Source of the DNA: CALARM01 sp036746235 | Lineage (GTDB): Bacteria > Vulcanimicrobiota > SpSt-956 > JAKJGF01 | Direction: 5' to 3' | DNA: 44,213 nt | Assembly (NCBI GenBank): GCA_036746235.1 | Contig: DAIOEN010000034.1 | Location: 1-44,213 of the forward strand | Part shown: positions 33,604-41,411 of the stretch, one piece after another | Position numbering within the stretch: position 1 is the first letter of the stretch | Layout: each line of letters begins with the position of its first letter | Notes under the pieces: model-generated | Databases searched by the model: none | Told to the model about the DNA's origin: nothing | Seen by the model: the letters and a program-made list of their open reading frames with translations, nothing else | Position numbers and translations under genes: made by a program

Positions 33604-35319
33604 TTACACATTACAGGGAAATAAGACCAGCATGGTTGTTCCGTTACCCTGTTTGCTGCAGACTTTAATTGTACCTTTATGAATTCTGACTATGCCAAGC
33701 ACGACAGGAAGTCCGAGTCCCCGTCCCGGAAATTTAGTAGTGAAAAAGGGATCGAAAATTTTAATATGATCTTCTTCTTTTATGCCGCATCCGGTATCGG
33801 TTACTTCGAGATATACATAAAGACCTTCCGGAAGGTCTTCTTTAAAAAGAGTATCAGATAAATAAGCCCTGTTACAATTTATTACACCGGTAGCTATTTT
33901 TATAACACCATGTTCATCTATGGCTTCCGAAGCATTTATAAGAAGGTTTATAATAATCTGTTTGATCTGGTTTGGATCTCCCTCGAATAAAGGAAGTTCT
34001 TCAGAAAGGTAATATTGTAATATGTATTTTTCCGAAGAAAGCATGGACATAAATTCTTTCATGGTTTTAATTAAATCGGATAAATGGATTTTCTCTCTGC
34101 TGGTTTCCATAAAACCTGTGTAGGTGAGAATCTGTTTTGTTATTCCTGCCGCTCTTTCAGACGCTTTTTTTATGTTTTTTATCATATCTTTTACAGGGTC
34201 ATCTTCAGGTAATGTCCATAGAGCCATTTCTGAATACCCCATTATACCTGAAAGTATATTGTTGAATTCATGGGCTATTCCTCCTGACATTATTCCAAGA
34301 CTTTCCAGCTTTTCCATCTGTCTTATTCTGGATTCCATAGCCCTGTGTTCTTCATCCCGTTTTTTTCTGTCCAGAACATTTACAAATATTTCTCCTGCCA
34401 GTCTGAGCAGGTTTATATCTTCTTTACTCCATTGTTTCTTTTTCTTATCCGAATTAAAACCAAGGCATCCTGTAAGAGAATTTCTCATTATCATCGGTAT
34501 ATAAAGAAGTGACTGAACATCTATTTTTTTCAGGAAATCTTTTTCTAATATTGCTTCTTCAGGAAGATCATCAATAGAACAATGAATATATTCGGCATTT
34601 CTAAATTTCTTTATTGCCCATTGAAATTCTTTGACTGATGAACCTTTATATGTTTCAATTACTTTTTTCCTGCATTCGGGACACCATGCATAAATTTTTT
34701 CAATGGCCATTTCCTCTCCTGATAATAGAGCAATAAAACACCTGTCAACTCCGGTAAATTCTCCTATTGTTTTTAATGCATTGTCTATTTCTCTATCAAT
34801 GTCTTCTGAAGCGATATTGATAAAACGATTTGATATGGCAATAATAAGTCCTTCTGCAGATAATCGATACTTTAAATATTCTTCTGTCTCTTTAAGTGCA
34901 GTTATGTCAATGCCGACTTCCATTACCATTTCTTCTTCGTCACTCGGAAAGAAACTATCATAGTTTACATAGGTCCTGCCGAATTTATTTGTAAATTCCA
35001 GTATATGAGGTGTTTTTGTTTCAAAAACGCAAAAGGTTTTACAGTCTTTACATGGTTCTTTTTTTCCTCTCAGTATTTCATAACAGGGACGATTGTCCGG
35101 TTCACCGAATGTTTCAATAAATTTTCTGTTTGCAAACCTTATGGAATAATCTTTACTTATGAGATAAATGAAAGCAGGTATCAGATCCAGAACCTGAAAA
35201 AGTCTTAACCGTTCTTTCTTCAGTGTCTCATTATCGGCAATATCTGTTCTTATACTTTTTCCGGATAAAGTATTGATATATTCAAATAGAGGATTTTCTT
35301 TAAATTCTTTAAATTCCAT
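33604..35319 (-). CDS. Sensor histidine kinase (PAS-GAF-HisKA-HATPase)
   Basis: 571-residue soluble kinase: PAS (about 40-145), GAF (about 150-320), H-box MSGGIAHEFNNIL with His350 followed by Glu351, HATPase with NLLINASEAID, DTGCGIKEED and GRGLGLPVVLG. No receiver domain. The PAS carries a Cys cluster, PCKDCKTFC, and the GAF a CPEC, which could hold a metal or respond to redox. It is related to the kinases at 2751 and 6311 but keeps the acidic residue after the phospho-His. The ATG is one base after the ispG stop, so it is co-transcribed with ispG, an iron-sulphur enzyme, which makes a redox or iron cue plausible but unproven. Confidence 0.92.
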   Translation of the reverse strand: MEFKEFKENPLFEYINTLSGKSIRTDIADNETLKKERLRLFQVLDLIPAFIYLISKDYSIRFANRKFIETFGEPDNRPCYEILRGKKEPCKDCKTFCVFETKTPHILEFTNKFGRTYVNYDSFFPSDEEEMVMEVGIDITALKETEEYLKYRLSAEGLIIAISNRFINIASEDIDREIDNALKTIGEFTGVDRCFIALLSGEEMAIEKIYAWCPECRKKVIETYKGSSVKEFQWAIKKFRNAEYIHCSIDDLPEEAILEKDFLKKIDVQSLLYIPMIMRNSLTGCLGFNSDKKKKQWSKEDINLLRLAGEIFVNVLDRKKRDEEHRAMESRIRQMEKLESLGIMSGGIAHEFNNILSGIMGYSEMALWTLPEDDPVKDMIKNIKKASERAAGITKQILTYTGFMETSREKIHLSDLIKTMKEFMSMLSSEKYILQYYLSEELPLFEGDPNQIKQIIINLLINASEAIDEHGVIKIATGVINCNRAYLSDTLFKEDLPEGLYVYLEVTDTGCGIKEEDHIKIFDPFFTTKFPGRGLGLPVVLGIVRIHKGTIKVCSKQGNGTTMLVLFPCNV

Positions 35320-35320
35320 G

Positions 35321-36385
35321 TTACTGAGAACCTGTTTCTTTAAATATTTCTTCGAGCAGCACCGATGCCATATCTTCTTCTTTAACCTTTTTATATATTT
35401 CTCCTTTACGAAATATTACACCGGTACCTTTCCCGCAGGCAATACCGACATCTGCCTCTTTTGCTTCTCCCGGGCCGTTTACGACACATCCCATTATGGC
35501 TATAACGAGAGGTCTGTTTATATGGTTTGTTTTCTCTTTTATTTCTTTTACAAGGTTAAAAAGATTAACTTCACATCTGCCGCATGTAGGACAGGAGATT
35601 ATTTCCACGGCTTTTTCTCTGAGTCCGAGAGTTCTTAATATTTCGTATCCTGCAAGGACTTCTTCTTCTGGAGGAGCAGTAAGAGATACTCTTAGTGTAT
35701 CACCTGTACCTTCACTTAATAGAATGCCGAGACCTATAGAAGATTTTACTGTTCCCGCAAGAGATGACCCCGCTTCCGTTATGCCGAGATGAAGAGGGTA
35801 ATCTGTTTTTGAGGATATAATCCTGTAGGCTTCTACTGTATCCATTACATCTGAAGATTTAAGAGAAAGTTTCAGAGAATAAAAATTCAGATCCTCCATA
35901 ATTTCTATATGGCGGAGAACACTTTCTACCATGGCTTCAGGTGTGGGATGACCATATTTTGCTAAAAGGTCTTTTTCTATTGATCCTGAATTTATGCCTA
36001 TTCTTATGGGAATTTCCCTGGCTTTTGCCTCATTTACTACCAGTTTTATTTTGTCTCTTCCACCGATATTACCCGGATTAATCCTTATACAGTCAGCTCC
36101 TGCTCTGATTGAACCCGTGGCAAGTCTGTAATCGAAGTGTATATCAGCTACAAGAGGAATTCTGACTTTTTTCTTTATCTCAGAAAAAGCTTCCACTGCT
36201 TTTTCATCGGGAATTGCAAGTCTGACTATTTCACATCCCATGTTTTCAAGAGATTTTATCTGGTTTACTGTTTTTTCTACATCCCTTGTATCGGTTTTTG
36301 TCATGGACTGTACTGAAACAGGTGCAATTCCTCCTATTTTCACTCCGCCAAGATTAATCGTTTTTGTTAATTTTCTTTTTATCAT
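35321..36385 (-). CDS. ispG: 4-hydroxy-3-methylbut-2-enyl diphosphate synthase (flavodoxin/ferredoxin)
   Basis: Penultimate step of the MEP isoprenoid pathway, an iron-sulphur enzyme. About 354 residues from the chosen start: APVSVQSMTKTDTRD near the N-terminus of the TIM barrel, SLKSSD, ISCPTCGRCE with two cluster Cys, and IMGCVVNGPGEAKEAD with the third Cys and the Glu ligand. The frame is open to an ATG at 36436, but those 17 extra residues are read from a 7-bp repeat array. The ATG at 36385 (MIKRKLTKTINLGGV) matches the normal family N-terminus. No ribosome site is visible before it because the array ends seven bases upstream. The kinase gene follows after one base. Confidence 0.95.
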   Translation of the reverse strand: MIKRKLTKTINLGGVKIGGIAPVSVQSMTKTDTRDVEKTVNQIKSLENMGCEIVRLAIPDEKAVEAFSEIKKKVRIPLVADIHFDYRLATGSIRAGADCIRINPGNIGGRDKIKLVVNEAKAREIPIRIGINSGSIEKDLLAKYGHPTPEAMVESVLRHIEIMEDLNFYSLKLSLKSSDVMDTVEAYRIISSKTDYPLHLGITEAGSSLAGTVKSSIGLGILLSEGTGDTLRVSLTAPPEEEVLAGYEILRTLGLREKAVEIISCPTCGRCEVNLFNLVKEIKEKTNHINRPLVIAIMGCVVNGPGEAKEADVGIACGKGTGVIFRKGEIYKKVKEEDMASVLLEEIFKETGSQ

Positions 36386-36391
36386 AATATT

Positions 36392-36426
36392 CGTGACACG
36401 TGACGCGTCACGCGTCACGTGCGATG
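36392..36426. repeat. Heptamer array with perfect palindrome before ispG
   Basis: cgtgaca, cgtgacg, cgtcacg, cgtcacg, tgcgatg. CACGTGACGCG and CGCGTCACGTG form a perfect inverted repeat around TCA. It covers the region where ispG's leader and ribosome site should be. Confidence 0.8.
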
Positions 36427-36477
36427 TGTAATCCATGACTGTTATAAAGCGTTTACTTAAACTTCTCTACTCATTAC

Positions 36478-36519
36478 TTACCGGTTACCGGTCACTGATA
36501 ACTTGTCACTGATTACTGT
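36478..36519. repeat. Heptamer array overlapping the comEA stop codon
   Basis: ttaccgg x2, tcactga, taacttg, tcactga, ttactgt. The TAA stop of comEA (minus, 36515-36513) is inside the last unit. TCAC on the plus strand means GTGA on the gene's strand. Confidence 0.8.
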
Positions 36520-37336
36520 CCTTCCTTTACCTCTATATAATCTTTAATTTTTTCAAAGGTTTTTTCTCCGATACCTTTAACGTTTTTTATATCTTCCACA
36601 CTTTTGAAATTACCATTTGCATTGCGATGATCTATTATCCTCTGGGCTATTACAGGTCCTATACCGGGTATTGAATCCANNNNNNNNNNNNNNNNNNNNN
36701 NNNNNNNNNNNNNNNNNNNNNNNNNNNNNNNNNNNNNNNNNNNNNNNNNNNNNNNNNNNNNNNNNNNNNNNNNNNNNNNCGATGATCTATTATCCTCTGG
36801 GCTATTACAGGTCCTATACCGGGTATTGAATCCAGACCTGCCAGGGTGGCAGTATTTATATCGATTTTCCCTTTATTTTCTTCATGGGAATTATACAGCA
36901 CAGGTTCTGAACCGGTGCTGCCGTTTTCATTATCTGCAACTGTTTTACCTGCCTGAGGAATTACTATTTTTTCTCCGTCCCGGACAATTCTTGCAAGATT
37001 TATTGCATCTGTTATTCCGTCTCTGGATGCTCCTCCTGCTGCATCTATAAAATCCTTTACTCTGCTGTTATCCGGCATGGTATATACACCGGGAGATTTT
37101 ACACCTCCGCATATATGGGCAATAATATTTTTTTGTTTCTGAGGTGTGGGACTTTCCGCCACAGATGTCGGAAGTTCCAGAGGATTTGATGTCACAACAG
37201 GTTCTGAGTATTTATTTACAGGTATTATATTGCTGTCTGCTTTAAAATTACCATAAATCCTCACCCCTGCACCTGCAAGAAGGAAAAAAATTATTACCAT
37301 CAGAGCCTTCTGCTCATTCTTTTTTAATTCCATCAT
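36513..37336 (-). CDS. comEA: ComEA-like helix-hairpin-helix DNA-binding protein (interrupted by assembly gap)
   Basis: DNA-uptake receptor-like protein: one membrane helix (about 11-27), a SLBB/ComEA N-terminal domain (AHICGGVKSPGVYTMPDN to EKIVIPQ), a linker and a C-terminal pair of helix-hairpin-helix motifs. The frame breaks in the 100-N gap, but the 55 bases on each side (36625-36679 and 36780-36834) are identical. Joining them once gives an unbroken frame: KIDINTATLAGLDSIPGIGP, VIAQRIIDHRNANGNFKSVE, then DIKNVKGIGEKTFEKIKDYI, ending at TAA 36515-36513. The true protein would be about 222 residues, with both hairpins (PGIG and KGIG) intact. The start is five bases after the small membrane gene upstream. 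It may serve transformation or DNA binding at the envelope. Confidence 0.88.
36625..36834. other. Assembly gap: 100 N between exact 55-bp duplicates
   Basis: 36680-36779 is exactly 100 N. The 55 bases before it and after it are identical. This is what scaffolding of two graph-adjacent contigs with a 55-base overlap produces, so the region is probably 155 bases too long and nothing is missing. Confidence 0.9.
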
Positions 37337-37341
37337 TTATT

Positions 37342-37560
37342 TTACCTGCTAATAATATTACATGCCATTAAAATTCCGCCTGCACACAGAGCTGAGCCAA
37401 GAATTCCGTAAAAAATCCTAGCTCCTGTTCTTCCCAGAATCCTTACCAGAAATCTGGCTCTGGAATGAGTAAAGAAAAAATCCCAGTTCTTAATTGAAGA
37501 TACCAGTGAAAATAAACCTGACAGGATGATTAATATACCTATAATTACGTTCTCGCTCAT
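37342..37560 (-). CDS. Small two-helix membrane protein, Imm17-like
   Basis: 72 residues with two membrane helices (about 5-22 and 48-69) joined by a basic loop with NWDFFFTHSRARFLVRILGR and TGARIFYGILG. The NWD-F-RARF-GR-GARIFYGILG pattern is the one I remember for the immunity 17 family of polymorphic-toxin immunity proteins. No toxin is adjacent, so it would be an orphan, or the family has another job. AAGGAGAG lies before the ATG, and comEA follows after five bases on the same strand. Confidence 0.55.
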   Translation of the reverse strand: MSENVIIGILIILSGLFSLVSSIKNWDFFFTHSRARFLVRILGRTGARIFYGILGSALCAGGILMACNIISR

Positions 37561-37584
37561 ATGTTTTTATCTCTCCTTGATAAT

Positions 37585-37630
37585 CGTGATGCGTGATGCG
37601 TGATGCGTGACGCGTGGGTCGTAATGCGTG
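37585..37630. repeat. Heptamer array (cgtgatg x3, cgtgacg, cgtgggt, cgtaatg)
   Basis: Six 7-bp units upstream of the small membrane gene, joined directly to a dispersed repeat copy. Confidence 0.85.
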
Positions 37631-37664
37631 TTTTCACCGGTACCGGGCAAACACAGTGGTTTGC
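37628..37664 (-). repeat. Dispersed repeat, copy 2
   Basis: Reverse complement matches 10649-10683 (core CACTGTGTTTGCCCGGTACC). Flanked on both sides by heptamer arrays, as is copy 1. Confidence 0.7.
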
Positions 37665-37672
37665 TATTCACC

Positions 37673-37707
37673 GATAACTGATAACTGCTCACTGCTCACC
37701 GCTCTTC
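37673..37707. repeat. Heptamer array at the rtcB 3' end
   Basis: gataact x2, gctcact, gctcacc, gctcttc; the rtcB stop (TGA, minus 37708-37706) overlaps the last unit. Confidence 0.8.
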
Positions 37708-39163
37708 ACCCCTTTATAACTCCCAGTGGTTTTAATTTAGCCACAATCCTTGTAATTCCTGCTCCTTCCGTAGCTCCTACTACATCTTCTACATTTTTAT
37801 ACGCTTCAGGCATTTCTTCTGCAATAGTATCCCAGCCGGAAGCTCTTACTATGACTCCTCTGTCTTTCATTTCCTGACGGAGGTTTTTACCTTTTGCCAC
37901 TTTTTTTGCTTTACTTCTGCTCATTTTTCTTCCTGCACCGTGACAGGCACTGCCGAAGGTTTCTTTCATGGCTTTCTCCGTACCCACTGCCAGGTAAGAA
38001 CATCTGCCCATATCACCGGGGATTATTACTGCCTGTCCAATCCCCCTGTGTTCTTCCGGGATTTCTGCATGGCCGGGGCCAAAGGCCCTGGTGGCACCTT
38101 TACGGTGTACACAGAGTGTCATATCTATACCGTCAATATTATGATTTTCTATTTTTGCTATGTTATGGGCTACATCATAGACCTGACGAAATCCGAGTCT
38201 GTCCGAACTCTGCCTGAAAACCTGTTCAAAGGTTTCTCTTGCCCAGTGTGCAAGACACTGTCTATTGGCCCAGGCAAAATTGGCTCCTGCTGCCATTGCT
38301 CCGAAATAGGAACGGCCTTCAGGTGATTCTACAGGAGCACAGGCAAGCTGTCTGTCAGGAAGATCTATTCCGTACTGTTTTGAAACCTTCCCCAGAAAAT
38401 CAAGGAAATCTGTTGTAATCTGATGACCGAAACCGCGGGAACCTGAATGAATCATCACTGTTACACAGCCGGGGAAAATACTGAATATATCTGCAGCTTC
38501 CTTATAATATACTTCTTCTACCATCTGCACTTCCAGGAAATGGTTGCCTGAACCGAGTGTTCCAAGCTGATCATGACCGCGCTTTATTGCTTTATTGCTT
38601 ACTTTATCAGGATCTGCTCCTTCCATGGCCCCCTGTGCTTCTGTAAGGAGAAGATCATCTTTTGTTCCATAGCCCTGTGATACTGCCCATCTGGCACCTT
38701 TTGTCATTACCTGCTCTATGTCTTTTTCATTCAGCTTGATTTTCCCGCCCTTCCCCACTCCTGTAGGGATGTTATTAAAGAGTGCTTCTACCAGTTCTAC
38801 AATACGTGGTTTTACATCCTCTGCCGTAAGCTCTGTTTTTAAGAGCCTCACTCCGCAGTTTATATCAAATCCTATACCTCCAGGCGATATAACTCCATGT
38901 CTTACATCTGTTGCAGCTACTCCGCCTATCGGGAAACCATATCCCCAGTGTATATCGGGCATGGCAAGGGAATTTTTTACTATTCCCGGAAGAAATGCTA
39001 CATTTGCTACCTGTTCGGGAGCCTGATCGGATAAAATATCATCTAACATAGATTTCTGAGCATATATAATACCGGGAACTTTCATACCTTCTTTATAGTT
39101 TTCTCTTATCATCCATCTGTAATTGTCTATTTTTTCAAGCCTGCCCTTCCATTTCTCTTCCAT
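37706..39163 (-). CDS. rtcB: RNA-splicing ligase RtcB
   Basis: GTP- and Mn-dependent RNA ligase joining 2',3'-cyclic phosphate (or 3'-phosphate) and 5'-OH ends; repairs or splices tRNA and other RNA. 485 residues, usual length. Motifs in order: PDIHWGYGFPIGG, GGIGFDINCGVRLL (Asp and Cys metal ligands), HDQLGTLGSGNHFLEVQ, IHSGSRGFGHQ, CVHRKGATRAFGPG, PGDMGRCSYLAVG and SACHGAGRKMSR with the His that takes GMP. All catalytic residues appear present. The gene lies 25 bases after archease, its activating partner. No RtcR regulator or RtcA cyclase is nearby. Confidence 0.97.
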   Translation of the reverse strand: MEEKWKGRLEKIDNYRWMIRENYKEGMKVPGIIYAQKSMLDDILSDQAPEQVANVAFLPGIVKNSLAMPDIHWGYGFPIGGVAATDVRHGVISPGGIGFDINCGVRLLKTELTAEDVKPRIVELVEALFNNIPTGVGKGGKIKLNEKDIEQVMTKGARWAVSQGYGTKDDLLLTEAQGAMEGADPDKVSNKAIKRGHDQLGTLGSGNHFLEVQMVEEVYYKEAADIFSIFPGCVTVMIHSGSRGFGHQITTDFLDFLGKVSKQYGIDLPDRQLACAPVESPEGRSYFGAMAAGANFAWANRQCLAHWARETFEQVFRQSSDRLGFRQVYDVAHNIAKIENHNIDGIDMTLCVHRKGATRAFGPGHAEIPEEHRGIGQAVIIPGDMGRCSYLAVGTEKAMKETFGSACHGAGRKMSRSKAKKVAKGKNLRQEMKDRGVIVRASGWDTIAEEMPEAYKNVEDVVGATEGAGITRIVAKLKPLGVIKG

Positions 39164-39188
39164 TAAATATCACTCCTTTTAGTGAAAT

Positions 39189-39602
39189 TTATACGTCAAA
39201 TATGACCTGACATGTCCATATCCCGTCATTCTGTTCCACTTTCAATCCATGGTAAGTTGCAGCTTTAAGGCATGATTTAAAGGTATGTTTTTCTCTGTTC
39301 ATTTTCTCGCCCATTACTCTGCCTTTCAATACAGGAGGTTCCAGTGTATTTATTTCGAATTTTACAAGAAAAACATGTTCCGTGTCCTGTATGAATATAA
39401 GTTCATTAAGCCATGCTACAAGTAATTCTTCAACTTCATCTCTGGAAATTTCTATATTGAATTCTTCTTCTGGATTAACTGACCGTGGATCTGTAGAGAG
39501 ACAGGAAAAAGCCTGTGAAGCATTGAAGAATAAATCTGAGAGAGACGTTCCTGTAGCTCTTATGCCCTGATCTGCCGTATGTTCAAAGATTTCAAAATTC
39601 AT
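39189..39602 (-). CDS. Archease (RtcB-activating protein)
   Basis: 137 residues. MNFEIFEHTADQGIRATGTS matches the archease N-terminus with its calcium-binding Asp, and the C-terminus KAATYHGLKVE, then VIFDV is also typical. Archease speeds RtcB guanylylation and allows multiple turnover. CAGGAG precedes the ATG, and rtcB follows directly, so the pair is one operon. An array of repeats lies upstream. Confidence 0.93.
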   Translation of the reverse strand: MNFEIFEHTADQGIRATGTSLSDLFFNASQAFSCLSTDPRSVNPEEEFNIEISRDEVEELLVAWLNELIFIQDTEHVFLVKFEINTLEPPVLKGRVMGEKMNREKHTFKSCLKAATYHGLKVEQNDGIWTCQVIFDV

Positions 39603-39664
39603 AACAATAACTCCTGTACAAAAGTAAATAATACGGTTACAGCGAACGATGGAGATAATTCACA

Positions 39665-39692
39665 CGTCACGCCTTACCCGTCACCCGTCACA
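39665..39692. repeat. Heptamer array (cgtcacg, ccttacc, cgtcacc, cgtcaca)
   Basis: Four units between divergent genes (archease, minus; exported protein, plus). Confidence 0.75.
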
Positions 39693-39734
39693 ATTTATTA
39701 TTATATTATCATAAAAGATATTATTAAGAAAGAC

Positions 39735-39763
39735 TTGAATAATAATTAATTATATTTTATGAT
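39735..39763 (+). promoter_or_regulatory. Candidate sigma-70-like promoter
   Basis: TTGAAT (39735-39740), 17-bp spacer, TATGAT (39758-39763), 52 bases before the ATG at 39816. It overlaps the earlier in-frame ATG at 39759, arguing against that start. Confidence 0.6.
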
Positions 39764-39815
39764 AGGGTTATATTATGGAAGCAGATCTGTAAAAAATTAT
39801 GAAAGGAGAAGTATC

Positions 39816-40388
39816 ATGAATAAGAAAATTGTAGTGTCTTTTTTTGTATTAATTGCATCACTGGTTTTATTAGCCTCTCTGGCAGACGCCCAGATACCTT
39901 CTTCCGGTAATCCTGTAGTCCTTAATAAGGAAAGGTATGTATTTGAAAAGGGAAAGGATTTATATTTTTCCTTTATTGTTCCCTCTGAATGGACCGTTGA
40001 TGAAAGCGGTGAAGCAGGAGCACCTCTTTTTTTATATGGTCCGAAAGACGGGGATTTTACAATTAATATCAATGCTACAATACAGCAGGTAGGGAATATG
40101 CCTTTTAAGGATTATGTTATTCAGGCCTTCAGTTCCAAGCCCGATGTGGTAAAAGATATGACAATAGTATCTGAAGATAATCTGGTCATAGATGGCCATC
40201 AGGCCTATCAGGCAGTAATAGATTATACATTCAATATTGACGGGAACACACTTTCTACAAGAACCATGCAGACACTTATAATAGACAGGGGGTATGGATA
40301 TATATTTACCGGTTCTGCAACAAAGGATACCTTCGGAAAATATAAGCAAATTTTTAAGGATTTTACAGACAGTATTAAGTTTAAGTAA
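39816..40388 (+). CDS. Exported PsbP/DcrB-like protein
   Basis: 190 residues with a signal peptide (NKKIVVSFFVLIASLVLLAS to LADAQ). The mature part, starting with FSFIVPSEWTVDES and containing TININATIQQVG and ends with FTDSIKFK, resembles the PsbP/DcrB (Mog1-like) alpha-beta fold of small periplasmic or lipoprotein-like proteins; the W in the P-x-x-W segment is typical. AAAGGAG lies before the ATG at 39816, and a promoter overlaps the upstream in-frame ATG. Function of this fold in bacteria is mostly unknown. Confidence 0.65.
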   Translation: MNKKIVVSFFVLIASLVLLASLADAQIPSSGNPVVLNKERYVFEKGKDLYFSFIVPSEWTVDESGEAGAPLFLYGPKDGDFTININATIQQVGNMPFKDYVIQAFSSKPDVVKDMTIVSEDNLVIDGHQAYQAVIDYTFNIDGNTLSTRTMQTLIIDRGYGYIFTGSATKDTFGKYKQIFKDFTDSIKFK

Positions 40389-40401
40389 TTATATGATAGG
40401 C

Positions 40402-40432
40402 GTAACGCGTCACGCGACGCGTGACGCGTTAC
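40402..40432. terminator. Perfect 14-bp hairpin from heptamers, probable bidirectional terminator
   Basis: GTAACGCGTCACGC (40402-40415) pairs with GCGTGACGCGTTAC (40419-40432) around GAC, between two convergent genes. Very GC-rich relative to surroundings and made of 7-bp repeat units. No T-run, so termination is inferred from stability and position. Confidence 0.65.
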
Positions 40433-40448
40433 CTTTCCCTTCACCTGT

Positions 40449-41306
40449 TTATGGCGCTGTATAATATATTCCCTGTTGCAGTTCTGTCCCTTCACCATTT
40501 ATTGTTCTGAATTTTACCGGCAAAGTCTGTCTTGTATAGCCATCAGCTGCTTTATATACGCCGAAATGAAGATGAGGAGCAGTAGAATAGCCTGTACTTC
40601 CTGCCAATCCTATAAGATCACCTGCTTTCACTTCCTGTCCCGGCACGACATAAACTCCATTTTTCTTGAAATGAAAATACTCGGCTATTGTTCCATCATA
40701 ATGTCTTATTAAAATATAATTTGCGTAACCCAGATATTTTTTATCATTTCCCCCTTTAGAATACATGGCTCTTGTGGCTATTACTGTGCCTCCACGTGCT
40801 GCATATACGCCCGTTCCTTCAGGCATTCCCCAGTCCAGACAATAGGCTTCTTCCCCGAAATGGCTGAATGTTCCGTTATATCCCTGTGTTAAATAATAGG
40901 AACTGCCGGAAGAATATGGCAGAGAATACATATAACTGTCGTCATGGACTGCATATAAAGAGCCGGGAATATATGAATATTTATATTTATATTTCCATAT
41001 ATCGCCTGTATCTATCATATAAAGAGTAAAGGCGTTTATCTTTTCTCCTGGAGCGATTGTTTCTGTGTAAGGAAGGTTTGTATTGCCTTCTAAATTATTA
41101 AAAACAGTGAATTCTAATGTAATAGTAATATCATAGGCAGTCTTATTTTCAATATAAAAATCAATAGACGTATTATTGTTTTTTGTCGTTATTTCCAGAG
41201 ATGTATCTTTTTTTATAACATCCTCTGCCATTATGGCAGGATTTTTGCTATAACATGTAAGTAATAAAATGATTGCTGTAATATAAATGATAATCTTATT
41301 TCTCAT
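40449..41306 (-). CDS. Exported M23-family metallopeptidase
   Basis: 285-residue cell-wall or peptide endopeptidase. Signal peptide in the first about 25 residues. The LytM domain covers about 130-275: first zinc ligands in SHFGEEAYCLDW (His and Asp nine apart), catalytic His in EYFHFKKNGV, and HLHFGVY. All zinc and catalytic residues are present. The N-terminal region (about 30-120) is a beta-rich domain without clear family. It is divergent from the next gene, which encodes a related but degenerate M23 protein. Confidence 0.9.
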   Translation of the reverse strand: MRNKIIIYITAIILLLTCYSKNPAIMAEDVIKKDTSLEITTKNNNTSIDFYIENKTAYDITITLEFTVFNNLEGNTNLPYTETIAPGEKINAFTLYMIDTGDIWKYKYKYSYIPGSLYAVHDDSYMYSLPYSSGSSYYLTQGYNGTFSHFGEEAYCLDWGMPEGTGVYAARGGTVIATRAMYSKGGNDKKYLGYANYILIRHYDGTIAEYFHFKKNGVYVVPGQEVKAGDLIGLAGSTGYSTAPHLHFGVYKAADGYTRQTLPVKFRTINGEGTELQQGIYYTAP

Positions 41307-41351
41307 ACAAATAACCTTTCTGTAAATTCTTCTTGTATATTAACGAGAAAT

Positions 41352-41380
41352 ATATTATCATAACCTTTATGGTCTATCAA
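41352..41380 (-). promoter_or_regulatory. Candidate promoter for the minus-strand M23 peptidase
   Basis: On the minus strand, TTGATA (41380-41375), 17-bp spacer, TAATAT (41357-41352), 45 bases before the ATG at 41306. It lies in the divergent gap between the two M23 genes. Confidence 0.5.
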
Positions 41381-41411
41381 TGATAATTTTTATATAAAAG
41401 GAGTATAGATT

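Noticed and set aside
36386..36436. 17-residue N-terminal extension of IspG
   Set aside because: Encoded by a repeat array; homologues start at the equivalent of ATG 36385.
36617..36829. Plus-strand ORF running through the N gap
   Set aside because: Artefact of translating N and duplicated contig ends antisense to comEA.
39759..39815. Upstream start (ATG 39759) of the PsbP/DcrB-like protein
   Set aside because: Overlaps a good -10 element and would bury the signal peptide; ATG 39816 has AAAGGAG.
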